Source: Caryophanales bacterium UBA2253 (lineage in GTDB: Bacteria > Bacillota_I > Bacilli_A > ML615J-28 > CAG-698). Taken from it: a stretch of 14,085 bases of DNA. This document shows positions 6,561 to 13,129 of the stretch, one piece after another. The stretch lies in contig DDXT01000013.1 in assembly GCA_002347755.1 (NCBI GenBank), forward strand, positions 1 to 14,085, read 5' to 3'. A program made the translations under genes and the position numbers. Below the pieces are notes generated by a model that saw only the letters and a program-made list of their open reading frames with translations, had not been told where the DNA came from and did no database searches. Each line of letters begins with the position of its first letter. Positions within the stretch are counted from its first letter, which is position 1.

Positions 6561-6623
6561 GCCGTGGGAAACGCGGACCCTGGGACCGATTAATCTTCCT
6601 TTATTGTCGTTTCCCCGGCGAAG
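6561..6623 (-). pseudogene. Second remnant of the broken M42 peptidase copy (codons equivalent to 294-314)
   Basis: These 63 bases align without gaps to 8398-8460 inside the live M42 gene, 50 of 63 identical. On the minus strand they encode a version of residues 294-314, with 15 of 21 residues kept (RGND, LIGP and the final VSHG pattern recognisable). Six substitutions include three Gly-to-Arg changes, so this piece has clearly decayed. In the live protein these residues directly precede those encoded at 4384-4450, with only Met315 between. The two remnants are therefore halves of one former gene separated by 2,110 bases. No similarity to the live gene was seen beyond 6623. Confidence 0.75.
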
Positions 6624-6719
6624 GGTGAGTAAGCAACAAAGAAGATGAATCGGGGAATCCGGAGATTTTTCCCAAAAAACCAAATTTGATTGGGCTATCG
6701 AAAAACATACTTTTACTCG

Positions 6720-6748
6720 TTGACACTTCTAACAACAGATGATATAAT
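6720..6748 (+). promoter_or_regulatory. Perfect-consensus sigma-A promoter of DUF4143 copy B
   Basis: TTGACA (6720-6725) and TATAAT (6743-6748) both match the consensus fully and are 17 bases apart. Transcription would start near 6755, giving a leader of about 38 bases before the ATG at 6793. Confidence 0.85.
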
Positions 6749-6760
6749 AAAATCGAAAAA

Positions 6761-6778
6761 TATGTGGAAAGCCACATA
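6761..6778 (+). promoter_or_regulatory. Perfect palindrome/hairpin in the 5' leader of DUF4143 copy B
   Basis: TATGTGG (6761-6767) and CCACATA (6772-6778) form a 7-base perfect inverted repeat with a 4-base AAAG loop. It lies at the very start of the predicted transcript and ends directly against the ribosome site AAAGGAG (6778-6784). It could be an operator, a 5' stabilising hairpin or a translation control element. Copy A has a similar-sized palindrome (6-base arms, AAAA loop) but of different sequence at its promoter. Confidence 0.5.
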
Positions 6779-6792
6779 AAAGGAGATTTTAT

Positions 6793-8100
6793 ATGATAAA
6801 AAGAGATAAGTATTTAAATCAGCTGATAAAATCAAAGAATAATGGTTTTCCAAAAGTAATAACCGGAATTAGGCGATGTGGCAAATCTTTTCTTTTAAAA
6901 GAAATATTCAAAGAACACCTTGTATCCAGCGGTGTTACTTCAGATCGAATTATCATTATTGAACTTGATGATAATCGCAACGCATTATACCGCGATCCGA
7001 TTGAATTATCAAATTATGTCACCGAAAAATGCAAAGGCAAGAGCGAATGTTATGTCTTTTTGGATGAAATTCAAAAGGTCGACACAATCGTTAATCCCGC
7101 ATATACCGAAGGGAAACATATTTTGGCAAAAAAGACCGATTTATCGGTTATTTCCTTTGTTGATGTTGTCTTGGGACTTTCCAGAGAAACAAACATTGAT
7201 TTATATGTTACGGGCAGTAATTCAAAAATGTTGTCAAGCGATATAATCACTGAATTTCGAGATAAAGCCACAGAAATTAAATTAGCGCCCTTATCATTCA
7301 AAGAGTATTTTGATTTTGTAGGGGGAAACAAAACTGAAGCCTTATCGGAATTCATGTATCATGGGGGAATGCCGCTGGCGGTATTAAAAAATGAAGAAGA
7401 AAAGGAAATATATTTAAAAGAACTTTTCCAAAAGACTTACTATGCCGACATATTGGAGCATAATAATTTATTCAAAAGCGAATCGTTGGACGAATTGTGT
7501 GTTATTTTAAGTTCATGCATAGGAACATTGTTAAACTCGGAAAAAATAGCCAATACTTATGTATCAAAAAAGAAAGAAAAAATCGATAAAGAAACCGTGA
7601 CAAAGTATATAAATTTCTTTATTGATGCATTTATCATTAAAGAAGTAAAAAGGTTTGATTTAAAAGGAAGAAAATATATTAATTCAACAAGAAAATATTA
7701 TTTTACTGATCTGGGTCTTCGCAACGCAAAACTTGATTTCATTTATCAAGATGAAGGCCAACTTCTTGAAAATATTGTTTACAATGAACTTATTTACAAT
7801 GGATATAACGTTAATGCGGGCACCTTTGATTCATTTGAAAACGATGAAAACGGTAAAACGATCAGACGCAGCCATGAAGTGGATTTTTTAGCAACCAAGG
7901 GAATAGAAACATTTTATATTCAGGTTTCATCAGACATTAACAAAATTGAAATAAGAAACAGGGAAATAAAACCTTTTAAAAAGTTAAATGACCAAATAAG
8001 AAAAATCATCGTTATTAACAAACCAATCAAAGAAATGAAAGATGAAAATGGTTTTTCAATTATTGGGATAACCGATTTCTTATTAAATTTATTCAAGTAA
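6793..8100 (+). CDS. AAA family ATPase with C-terminal DUF4143 domain (copy B)
   Basis: This 435-residue protein is in the same AAA_14/DUF4143 group as the gene at 3087 but is only a distant paralog. Walker A is GIRRCGKS (25-32) and Walker B is VFLDE (88-92). The sensor-like VTGSNSKML (139-147) is followed by LAPLSFKEYFDF. The DUF4143 blocks are GQLLENIVYNELIYNGY (about 322-338), HEVDFLATKG (361-370) and FYIQVSS (374-380). Compared with copy A it has about 20 extra residues between Walker B and the TGSN motif (roughly 97-134) and an insertion before the EVDF block. The start is clear, with AAAGGAG eight bases ahead. It is a single-gene unit with a consensus promoter and its own terminator at 8188. 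The function is unknown. Cytosolic location is likely, since no signal peptide or membrane segment is seen. Confidence 0.9.
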   Translation: MIKRDKYLNQLIKSKNNGFPKVITGIRRCGKSFLLKEIFKEHLVSSGVTSDRIIIIELDDNRNALYRDPIELSNYVTEKCKGKSECYVFLDEIQKVDTIVNPAYTEGKHILAKKTDLSVISFVDVVLGLSRETNIDLYVTGSNSKMLSSDIITEFRDKATEIKLAPLSFKEYFDFVGGNKTEALSEFMYHGGMPLAVLKNEEEKEIYLKELFQKTYYADILEHNNLFKSESLDELCVILSSCIGTLLNSEKIANTYVSKKKEKIDKETVTKYINFFIDAFIIKEVKRFDLKGRKYINSTRKYYFTDLGLRNAKLDFIYQDEGQLLENIVYNELIYNGYNVNAGTFDSFENDENGKTIRRSHEVDFLATKGIETFYIQVSSDINKIEIRNREIKPFKKLNDQIRKIIVINKPIKEMKDENGFSIIGITDFLLNLFK

Positions 8101-8187
8101 ATCAAATATAGGCACCGGATGGAACGGATGAAAACTTCCAATCGAGCAGGAATCGGTTAAATGTTTTCTTGGCTTCATCAGCACTTT

Positions 8188-8212
8188 AAGACCCATTCCG
8201 GGTCTTTTTTTA
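8188..8212 (+). terminator. Terminator of DUF4143 copy B
   Basis: The stem AAGACCC (8188-8194) and GGGTCTT (8200-8206) has a 5-base loop and is followed by a run of T. It is about 87 bases after the stop codon. The stretch 8101-8187 between them has no recognisable gene. Confidence 0.85.
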
Positions 8213-8231
8213 AAAATAAAGGGCAACATTC

Positions 8232-8269
8232 AAAATAAAAAAAGCTTTTTGAAGCACACTTCAAAAAGC
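8232..8269 (-). terminator. Terminator of the hslO-M42 peptidase operon
   Basis: On the minus strand an 11-base perfect stem (8259-8269 with 8244-8254) encloses a CACA-type 4-base loop and is followed by a T-rich tract (the complement of 8232-8243). It lies about 60 bases past the M42 stop codon. A weaker hairpin (8304-8309 with 8323-8328) sits next to the stop itself. Confidence 0.85.
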
Positions 8270-8328
8270 CCTTTAATTCGTTTTCTTTTGGAAATAACTT
8301 CCTAAAGCCTCATGTTATTGGTGGCTTT

Positions 8329-9339
8329 TTAAGCCTGCAGATATCCGATCAGCAGTTTCAAAGTGTTTTCGACGGCGTCGGAATGCGATCTCTCCATGCC
8401 GTGGGAAGCGCTGACGCCGGGACCGATGAGTCCGCCTTTAATGTCGTTGCCGCCCCGAAGCGCGGCCGAAACATCGGAGGAATACATCGGATAGATGTCC
8501 AAAACGTAGTTCAGCTTCAGTTCTTTGGCGAGATTGACCAGCCGGTTGGTGACATCGAAATCGTAAGGGCTGAAAGCATCTTTGGCGCAGATGGAAACAT
8601 CATATTCGGTGCAGCTTAAGTCTTCGCCGATGCAACCCATGTCCACGGCAATCATTTCATCGAGATCGGGGATGGAACCGGCCCCGTGGCTGACTTCTTC
8701 GTAAGTGGAGATGATGATCGTCAGATCATGTTTCGGAATAATATTATTGGCTTTCAAGTGATCGAGTAGTGAAAAAAGAATGGCGACGCTGATCTTGTCA
8801 TCCAGGAACCGGGATTTGATGAAACCGTTGGGGGTGATCACGATTTTCGGATCCAAGGCGATGAAATCGCCGGGACCGATGCCCAGTTTCTTCACGTCGT
8901 CTTTGGTCTTGACGATCTCATCCAAACGGATGTGCATGTTTTCTTCGGTTCGGGCCATGGTTCGCGCTTCTTTGTGCACATGGGCGGCCGGAGCATTGGA
9001 CAGGAAGGTTCCGGTGAATGTCTGGCCGTCTCTGGTCATGACATAGCAGTATTCGCCGTCATAGGTCGGAAGCAAAGGCCCTCCGATTCCGGAGAACTTC
9101 AGGGTTCCGTCCGCGGATATTGAACGAACCATGGCGCCCAAAGTGTCGACGTGGGCGGACAGGCCGAGCCGGTAACGGTCCTGGCCTTTCAGGCGAATGA
9201 TCAGGTTTCCTTTTTGGGTGATCTCATGATCAAGGTGTTTCGATGCACATTCCTGTTTCAGAAATTCAATGATGTTTTTGGTATAACCGCTCGGGCTGGG
9301 GATCGCGAGGATCTTCTTGGCAAATTCCAGGGTGTTCAT
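8329..9339 (-). CDS. M42 family metallopeptidase (glutamyl aminopeptidase/YsdC type)
   Basis: This 336-residue cytosolic dizinc (or dicobalt) aminopeptidase is of the M42 family, whose members form large tetrahedral particles that trim peptides. The ligands and catalytic residues are all in place: AHVDT with His63 and Asp65, LDDK with bridging Asp180, the EE pair Glu214-Glu215 in STYEEVSHG, VDM with Asp233, and His319 in the C-terminal SHSD. The frame is open further upstream, but the ATG at 9339 is preferred: it follows an AAAGGA ribosome site and gives the family N-terminus (MNTLEFAKKI). This ATG forms an ATGA overlap with the hslO stop, so the two genes are one coupled operon in protein quality control. 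The last 21 codons are duplicated at 4384-4450 and the preceding 21 at 6561-6623, showing a former second copy nearby. Confidence 0.93.
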   Translation of the reverse strand: MNTLEFAKKILAIPSPSGYTKNIIEFLKQECASKHLDHEITQKGNLIIRLKGQDRYRLGLSAHVDTLGAMVRSISADGTLKFSGIGGPLLPTYDGEYCYVMTRDGQTFTGTFLSNAPAAHVHKEARTMARTEENMHIRLDEIVKTKDDVKKLGIGPGDFIALDPKIVITPNGFIKSRFLDDKISVAILFSLLDHLKANNIIPKHDLTIIISTYEEVSHGAGSIPDLDEMIAVDMGCIGEDLSCTEYDVSICAKDAFSPYDFDVTNRLVNLAKELKLNYVLDIYPMYSSDVSAALRGGNDIKGGLIGPGVSASHGMERSHSDAVENTLKLLIGYLQA

Positions 9340-10205
9340 TTTTTTAGTCCTTTCCGGATGGTTTCCAACTCTTCTTTGGAGAACAGATATTGTTTGTGAC
9401 AATAGTGGCAAATGATCTCGGCTTGGCCGTCTTCGGTGATCATGGCATCGAGTTCTTTGGCGCCGAGAGTGGCGAGCCCGCTTTCGAAATGTTCTTTGGA
9501 GCAGGAACAGTGAAACTTTAGCGGCAGGCTTTCCAAAATGACGAAGTCGGATCCGAAGATCAGTTTGAGGATGTCTTCCAGAGTCGCGTTTTCTTTAAGC
9601 AGTTTGGACATCGATTCCAGAATCTTGGCTTTTGATTCCAGAAAAACGATGTCTTCTTCCAAAGCATTGGGGAGCAGCTGGATGATGATCCCGCCGCAGA
9701 CTTCGGCGGCATTGTCTTCCTTCATGAGAATGCCCATGGCCGTCATCGACGGTGTCTGTTCGCTTTTCAGAAAATAGTAAGTGAAATCCCGGGCCAGATG
9801 TCCGGTCTGAAGCGGAACGTTGGATATGAACAGATCCTTCAGTTTCAGATCTTTGATGACGTCGATGTAGCCGTTGTAACCGAGCGTGGAAACATCGTCC
9901 AAAGCCCCGGCTCGGGAAACATGGACATGCGGATAATCAACATAACCGCGGACTTCGCCCTGGGCATTGGCGTCCACGATGACATTGCCGATCGGACCGT
10001 TGCCGTTGATCTTGATGGTCAGGGCCTGATCGCCTTTCATCATCGCGCCCATGATGGCGCCGATGGTCAAAGCTTTGCCCATGACCGAAGCGGTGCTCGG
10101 CCACAGATCGTGGATGACGATCGCGTCATTGATGATGTCTTTGGTATCGGCGATGTAAACGCGGACCCGGCCTTGGCAGGCCAAAGCCTTTATAACTTGA
10201 TCCAT
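9336..10205 (-). CDS. hslO: Redox-regulated holdase chaperone Hsp33
   Basis: This 289-residue Hsp33 is a cytosolic chaperone switched on by oxidation. In the reduced state four cysteines hold zinc; oxidative unfolding frees them to form disulphides and exposes the substrate surface. All four are present as CSC (Cys233, Cys235) and CHYC (Cys266, Cys269). The conserved N-terminal core shows GPIGNVIVDAN (70-80), VRGYVDYP (85-92) and SGDQ-like/holdase segments, and GGIIIQLLPNA (171-181) lies before the linker. The reading frame extends 31 codons upstream, but those codons overlap the promoter at 10240-10268. The ATG at 10205 has an AGGAAG ribosome site and gives the normal family N-terminus and length. 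It has its own promoter and is followed by the coupled M42 peptidase gene. Confidence 0.96.
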   Translation of the reverse strand: MDQVIKALACQGRVRVYIADTKDIINDAIVIHDLWPSTASVMGKALTIGAIMGAMMKGDQALTIKINGNGPIGNVIVDANAQGEVRGYVDYPHVHVSRAGALDDVSTLGYNGYIDVIKDLKLKDLFISNVPLQTGHLARDFTYYFLKSEQTPSMTAMGILMKEDNAAEVCGGIIIQLLPNALEEDIVFLESKAKILESMSKLLKENATLEDILKLIFGSDFVILESLPLKFHCSCSKEHFESGLATLGAKELDAMITEDGQAEIICHYCHKQYLFSKEELETIRKGLKK

Positions 10206-10239
10206 TTTCGCTTCCTCGTTTCCTCTTTCTTTTTTAACC

Positions 10240-10268
10240 ATTATATCATTAAATGGACCGGTTGTCAC
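10240..10268 (-). promoter_or_regulatory. Promoter of the hslO-M42 operon
   Basis: On the minus strand GTGACA (10268-10263, 5 of 6) and a perfect TATAAT (10245-10240) are 17 bases apart, with a start expected near 10233. This lies 28 bases before the chosen hslO ATG and supports that start over the upstream in-frame ATG. Confidence 0.8.
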
Positions 10269-10297
10269 CGAAAATCCTTTATTAATCCCCCGTTTCA

Positions 10298-10306
10298 TGT
10301 TATAAT
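10298..10306 (+). promoter_or_regulatory. Extended -10 promoter of the YcxB-like gene
   Basis: TGTTATAAT is a perfect -10 box preceded by the TGN extension. The -35 region at the proper distance (TTTATT at 10278-10283) is poor, as is usual for extended -10 promoters. It faces away from the hslO promoter in a 127-base divergent intergenic region. Transcription would start near 10313, giving a leader of about 20 bases with AGGAG at 10321-10325. Confidence 0.7.
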
Positions 10307-10332
10307 AATTAAAAACAAGCAGGAGTTACAAT

Positions 10333-10902
10333 ATGGATAAAATACTGGTAAAAAGCTTATACGACCCGAAATATCATCGGGCTTTCTATTATTTTCACAT
10401 GTTCCGAAAATCAACTTCGGTCTATTTCTTTGTCTTGGCGGGAATGTTGGCCATCTACATGGCCATCCAAAACACCATTGACCCGGAGGCAGCCGCGCAG
10501 ACGACAGCCATTTCCTGGACTTTCGCGGTATTGATCTGCCTGATGGCGCCGGTCTTTACTTTTGGTAAAGTCGCCCAGATCGTCAAAGCTTCCAAGAAAG
10601 AACGGGGAACCAACGTGGAACTGATGGAGTTCACCAAAGCGAAGATCACCCGGAAGATCGACGGATCCGAAAACAAAGCCGTCTTCGGCTGGGACAGTTT
10701 CGAAAGCGCTTATGAAGTCAAAGACTGCTTCTATTTTTACATCGACAAAGACCGGGGTTTGATCATCCCGAAAGCCGACATCGTTGAAGGAAATCTGGAC
10801 CTGTTCCGTAAACTGATCCAAAACAACTTTCCGAGAAACAAAAAAGGCAAAGTCAAGTTCAAAATCATGTACAAGACCAAACCGGGAGAAGTCAAGGCAT
10901 GA
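10333..10902 (+). CDS. YcxB-like membrane protein
   Basis: This 189-residue protein has the layout of YcxB-like proteins: a short N-terminal cytosolic part, two membrane helices close together (about 28-46 and 60-80) and a C-terminal soluble domain of beta character. The stretch around residues 133-147 (CFYFYIDKDRGLIIPK) is the most family-like, since YcxB proteins typically show an aromatic strand followed by a short loop and IPK. The start has AGGAG seven bases ahead. Its stop overlaps the next gene in an ATGA, so the two are translated together and may work together. It diverges from hslO. The molecular role of YcxB proteins is not established, so no function is assigned. The family placement is from pattern recognition only. 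Confidence 0.7.
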   Translation: MDKILVKSLYDPKYHRAFYYFHMFRKSTSVYFFVLAGMLAIYMAIQNTIDPEAAAQTTAISWTFAVLICLMAPVFTFGKVAQIVKASKKERGTNVELMEFTKAKITRKIDGSENKAVFGWDSFESAYEVKDCFYFYIDKDRGLIIPKADIVEGNLDLFRKLIQNNFPRNKKGKVKFKIMYKTKPGEVKA

Positions 10903-11435
10903 TCGATACCAAAGACTACCGGGCTTACTTAAAACAAAACCGGGAATGGCTCCAGATGCTTAAAGCCAACCAGTCGATCGTTTACGAACGGCTGGAAGAT
11001 GTCTTTAACGTTTTGGAAGACATTGATGAAAGAGCCGCCAAGTATGCGAAAATCGAAGAAGAATACGAAGTCATCTTCGAAGCCGGGTTCCTGTATCTTC
11101 ACAAACAGCTTGAGACCGCCAAAACCATCTATTCCGCTTATTTTCACAATGATTACTTTGCTTTCCGAAGATATGAAAAAGCCGTCAATTATTTGTTATA
11201 TCTGGATGATCTGGAAGACGTCCTTGATGAAAAAGAAAAGTTTCATGGGGAGATCAAAGATCTGATCCGGAATACTTATGAAAAGATCGAAAACATCATT
11301 GCAGCCGGCGGGTTCTATGATGACTCCGTTCTTGATGAAAGCGATGTGGTTTTGCTTCCGTACTTGAAGGGAATTTTGACCACCATCGAAGTATATGCTT
11401 TGGTCGCGGAAGAAATGGAAATCCAGCTGAAATGA
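10899..11435 (+). CDS. Uncharacterised acidic, mainly helical protein
   Basis: I do not recognise a family for this 178-residue protein. It has no signal peptide or membrane segment and is rich in Glu, Asp, Lys, Tyr and Leu. Long helices with coiled-coil-like charge patterns are predicted by eye (for example residues 10-60 with ERLEDVFNVLEDIDERAAKY, and 100-137). Tyr and Phe clusters occur around 78-100 (TIYSAYFHNDYFAFRRYEKA). Hydrophobic residues near the C-terminus (about 150-173) look like another amphipathic helix. The ATG overlaps the preceding YcxB-like stop in an ATGA, so its expression is tied to that membrane protein; a cytosolic partner role is a reasonable guess. The gene is followed at once by a bidirectional terminator. 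Base composition matches the housekeeping neighbours, so it looks native. Confidence 0.75.
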   Translation: MIDTKDYRAYLKQNREWLQMLKANQSIVYERLEDVFNVLEDIDERAAKYAKIEEEYEVIFEAGFLYLHKQLETAKTIYSAYFHNDYFAFRRYEKAVNYLLYLDDLEDVLDEKEKFHGEIKDLIRNTYEKIENIIAAGGFYDDSVLDESDVVLLPYLKGILTTIEVYALVAEEMEIQLK

Positions 11436-11463
11436 AAAAGGCACTTTTGAAGGTGCCTTTTTT
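11435..11463. terminator. Bidirectional terminator between the YcxB-like operon and lysS
   Basis: AAAAAGGCAC (11435-11444) pairs perfectly with GTGCCTTTTT (11453-11462) around an 8-base loop. It has T runs on both strands. The left arm begins at the last base of the preceding stop codon, and lysS ends on the other strand at 11473, so one hairpin serves both convergent units. Confidence 0.9.
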
Positions 11464-11472
11464 GTTGGGGAA

Positions 11473-12963
11473 TTATTCGTTTTTGCGCATGTGCGGAAAG
11501 AGCAAAACATCACGGATGGAATCGCAGCCAGTCAGCATCATGACGGTCCGGTCGATGCCGATGCCGAGTCCGCCGGTCGGAGCCAGTCCGTATTCCAGGG
11601 CTTCCACGTAATCGACGTCCATTTCGTTGGCTTCATCGTTTCCGAGGGCTTTTTCTTTCAATTGATTCTCAAAGCGTTCGCGTTGGTCGATCGGATCGTT
11701 CAATTCGGAGAAAGCGTTGGCATATTCTTTTTTATTGATGAACAGTTCAAAGCGTTCGGTGAAACGCGGATCCGGACTCTTTTTCGCCAGCGGGCTGATC
11801 TCGATCGGATGCCCGAAAACGAAAGTCGGTTGGATCAGGGTTTCTTCAACGTATTTTTCGAAGAACAGGTTGATGATGTGGCCGTAAGCCATCTGATGCT
11901 TTGGAACGATGATTTCATGATCCTTGGCCAGTTTCAAAGCTTCATCCAAAGTTTCGACCTTGAAGAAATCAATGCCGGTCTGATCTTTGATGGCGTCAAC
12001 CATGTGAATGCGAGTGAACGGTTTTTCAAAATCGAGCAGATTGCCCTGATAAGTCACCTGATTGGTATTCAAGACTTCTTTGGTCAGGAAGCGGAACAGG
12101 TCTTCGATGAGATCCATCATGCCGCGCATGTCCGAATAAGCCAGATAAGCTTCAACGGTGGTGAATTCGGGATTGTGAGTGGCGTCCATGCCTTCGTTTC
12201 TAAACAAGCGGCCGATTTCATAAACGGCTTCCATTCCGCCGACGATCAAACGCTTAAGCGGCAGTTCGGTCGCGATTCGCAAATAGAAATCCATGTCCAA
12301 AGCATTGTGATGGGTGGTAAACGGTCGAGCGTTGGCTCCGCCCAGGATCGGCTGAAGGACCGGAGTTTCCACTTCGGTGAAACCGCGGCCGTCAAAGAAT
12401 TTCTGGAAAGACCGGATGATCTTCGGTCTTAGGAAAGCCACGCGCTTTGCATCCTCGTTCATGATGAGATCGAGATAACGGCGGCGCCTTGCCTCTTCTT
12501 TGTCCTGCAGTCCGTGGAACTTCTCGGGAAGCGGACGGAGGGCTTTGGAAAGATGGGTATATTTGGTGGCCTTGACGGAAAGCTCGCCGGTATCGGTGCG
12601 GATGACTGTGCCTTCAATGCCAACAATGTCCCCAAGGTCGCCCTTTTTGAACACTTCGTATTCTTCTTCGGTGACGTTATCGAAACGGACGTAGATCTGA
12701 AGCAATCCGTATTTGTCCTGGATGTGCATGAAACCGGCTTTGCCTTTGACCCGGCGGGACATGATCCGGCCGGCGACGATCGCGGTTTCATTCATCTCCT
12801 GGAGTTCTTCCTTGGTTTTGTCTGCGTATTTGGTTTTTATTGCTTGGGAGTCAGTCGTGCGCTTGAAGGCATGCCCGAACGGGTCGATACCCCGGGCCCG
12901 GAGTTCATTCATTTTTTCGCGGCGGACTAATTCCTGATCGTTTAAATTCAATTCGTTTGCCAT
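11473..12963 (-). CDS. lysS: Class II lysyl-tRNA synthetase
   Basis: This 496-residue cytosolic class IIb synthetase charges tRNA-Lys. The N-terminal anticodon-binding OB fold (about 60-140) includes VAGRIMSRRVKGKAGFMHIQD. The catalytic domain shows motif 1 (about 177-203, ending FTEVETPVLQP), motif 2 with Arg255 in FRNEGMDATHNPEFT (254-268), HPIEISPLAKKSPDP (385-399), and motif 3 GGLGIGIDRTVMMLTG (464-479) with Arg472. Length and order are normal. The ATG at 12963, five bases after the ribosome site GAGGTG, is preferred over the in-frame ATG four codons upstream, which overlaps that site. The gene stands alone with its own promoter at about 12990-13017 and shares a terminator with the convergent operon. 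The IS1634-type transposase gene lies immediately upstream in the same direction. Confidence 0.98.
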   Translation of the reverse strand: MANELNLNDQELVRREKMNELRARGIDPFGHAFKRTTDSQAIKTKYADKTKEELQEMNETAIVAGRIMSRRVKGKAGFMHIQDKYGLLQIYVRFDNVTEEEYEVFKKGDLGDIVGIEGTVIRTDTGELSVKATKYTHLSKALRPLPEKFHGLQDKEEARRRRYLDLIMNEDAKRVAFLRPKIIRSFQKFFDGRGFTEVETPVLQPILGGANARPFTTHHNALDMDFYLRIATELPLKRLIVGGMEAVYEIGRLFRNEGMDATHNPEFTTVEAYLAYSDMRGMMDLIEDLFRFLTKEVLNTNQVTYQGNLLDFEKPFTRIHMVDAIKDQTGIDFFKVETLDEALKLAKDHEIIVPKHQMAYGHIINLFFEKYVEETLIQPTFVFGHPIEISPLAKKSPDPRFTERFELFINKKEYANAFSELNDPIDQRERFENQLKEKALGNDEANEMDVDYVEALEYGLAPTGGLGIGIDRTVMMLTGCDSIRDVLLFPHMRKNE

Positions 12964-12989
12964 AAGACACCTCATCTTTGTTTTTATTT

Positions 12990-13017
12990 ATTATATCATA
13001 ATCGGATAAAAAAACAA
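12990..13017 (-). promoter_or_regulatory. Promoter of lysS
   Basis: On the minus strand a perfect TATAAT (12995-12990) is preceded at 16 bases by TTGTTT (13017-13012, 3 of 6). The -35 box lies within the arm of the hairpin at 13013-13035, so terminator and promoter overlap. Confidence 0.65.
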
Positions 13018-13035
13018 TGATTATTGATCATTGTT
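13008..13035 (-). terminator. Hairpin terminator insulating lysS from upstream minus-strand transcription
   Basis: The perfect inverted repeat AACAATGA (13013-13020) and TCATTGTT (13028-13035) has a 7-base loop. On the minus strand it is followed by a run of seven T (complement of 13008-13014). It would end transcripts arriving from the transposase gene. The stem is AT-rich, so it may be only moderately efficient. Confidence 0.55.
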
Positions 13036-13107
13036 CTTTGAGGTAAGGCCTGAGTTTTACAGTTGTAGTGCTAAGAAGAAGTAATCTAATCTAAAGTTTG
13101 ATTTTTT

Positions 13108-13129
13108 AGACCATTAAGGTCTTTTTTTA
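13108..13129 (+). terminator. Short plus-strand hairpin with T run at the transposase 3' end
   Basis: AGACC (13108-13112) pairs with GGTCT (13118-13122), followed by a T run. It overlaps the stop codon of the minus-strand transposase gene and points into it. It would block plus-strand transcription from entering the element, a common arrangement in insertion sequences. The stem has only 5 pairs. Confidence 0.45.

Noticed and set aside
8104..8187. A 27-codon open stretch on the minus strand (reading ADEAKKTFNRFL...) between the copy B stop and its terminator
   Set aside because: It looks mildly protein-like and could be the tail of a decayed gene, but it is bounded by stops, overlaps no ribosome site and is too short to assign.
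9340..9411. 24-codon N-terminal extension of the M42 peptidase
   Set aside because: It reads through the hslO coding end and the ribosome site. The extension is not family-like, and the ATG at 9339 forms the usual ATGA overlap.
10206..10298. 31-codon N-terminal extension of Hsp33
   Set aside because: It would cover the strong hslO promoter at 10240-10268, and the family N-terminus starts at the ATG at 10205.
2919..13129. Recurrent GACC...GGTC hairpins at 2919, 8188 and 13108 as a dispersed repeat family
   Set aside because: They share only the short stem core and a T run, as expected of independent intrinsic terminators; loops and flanks differ.
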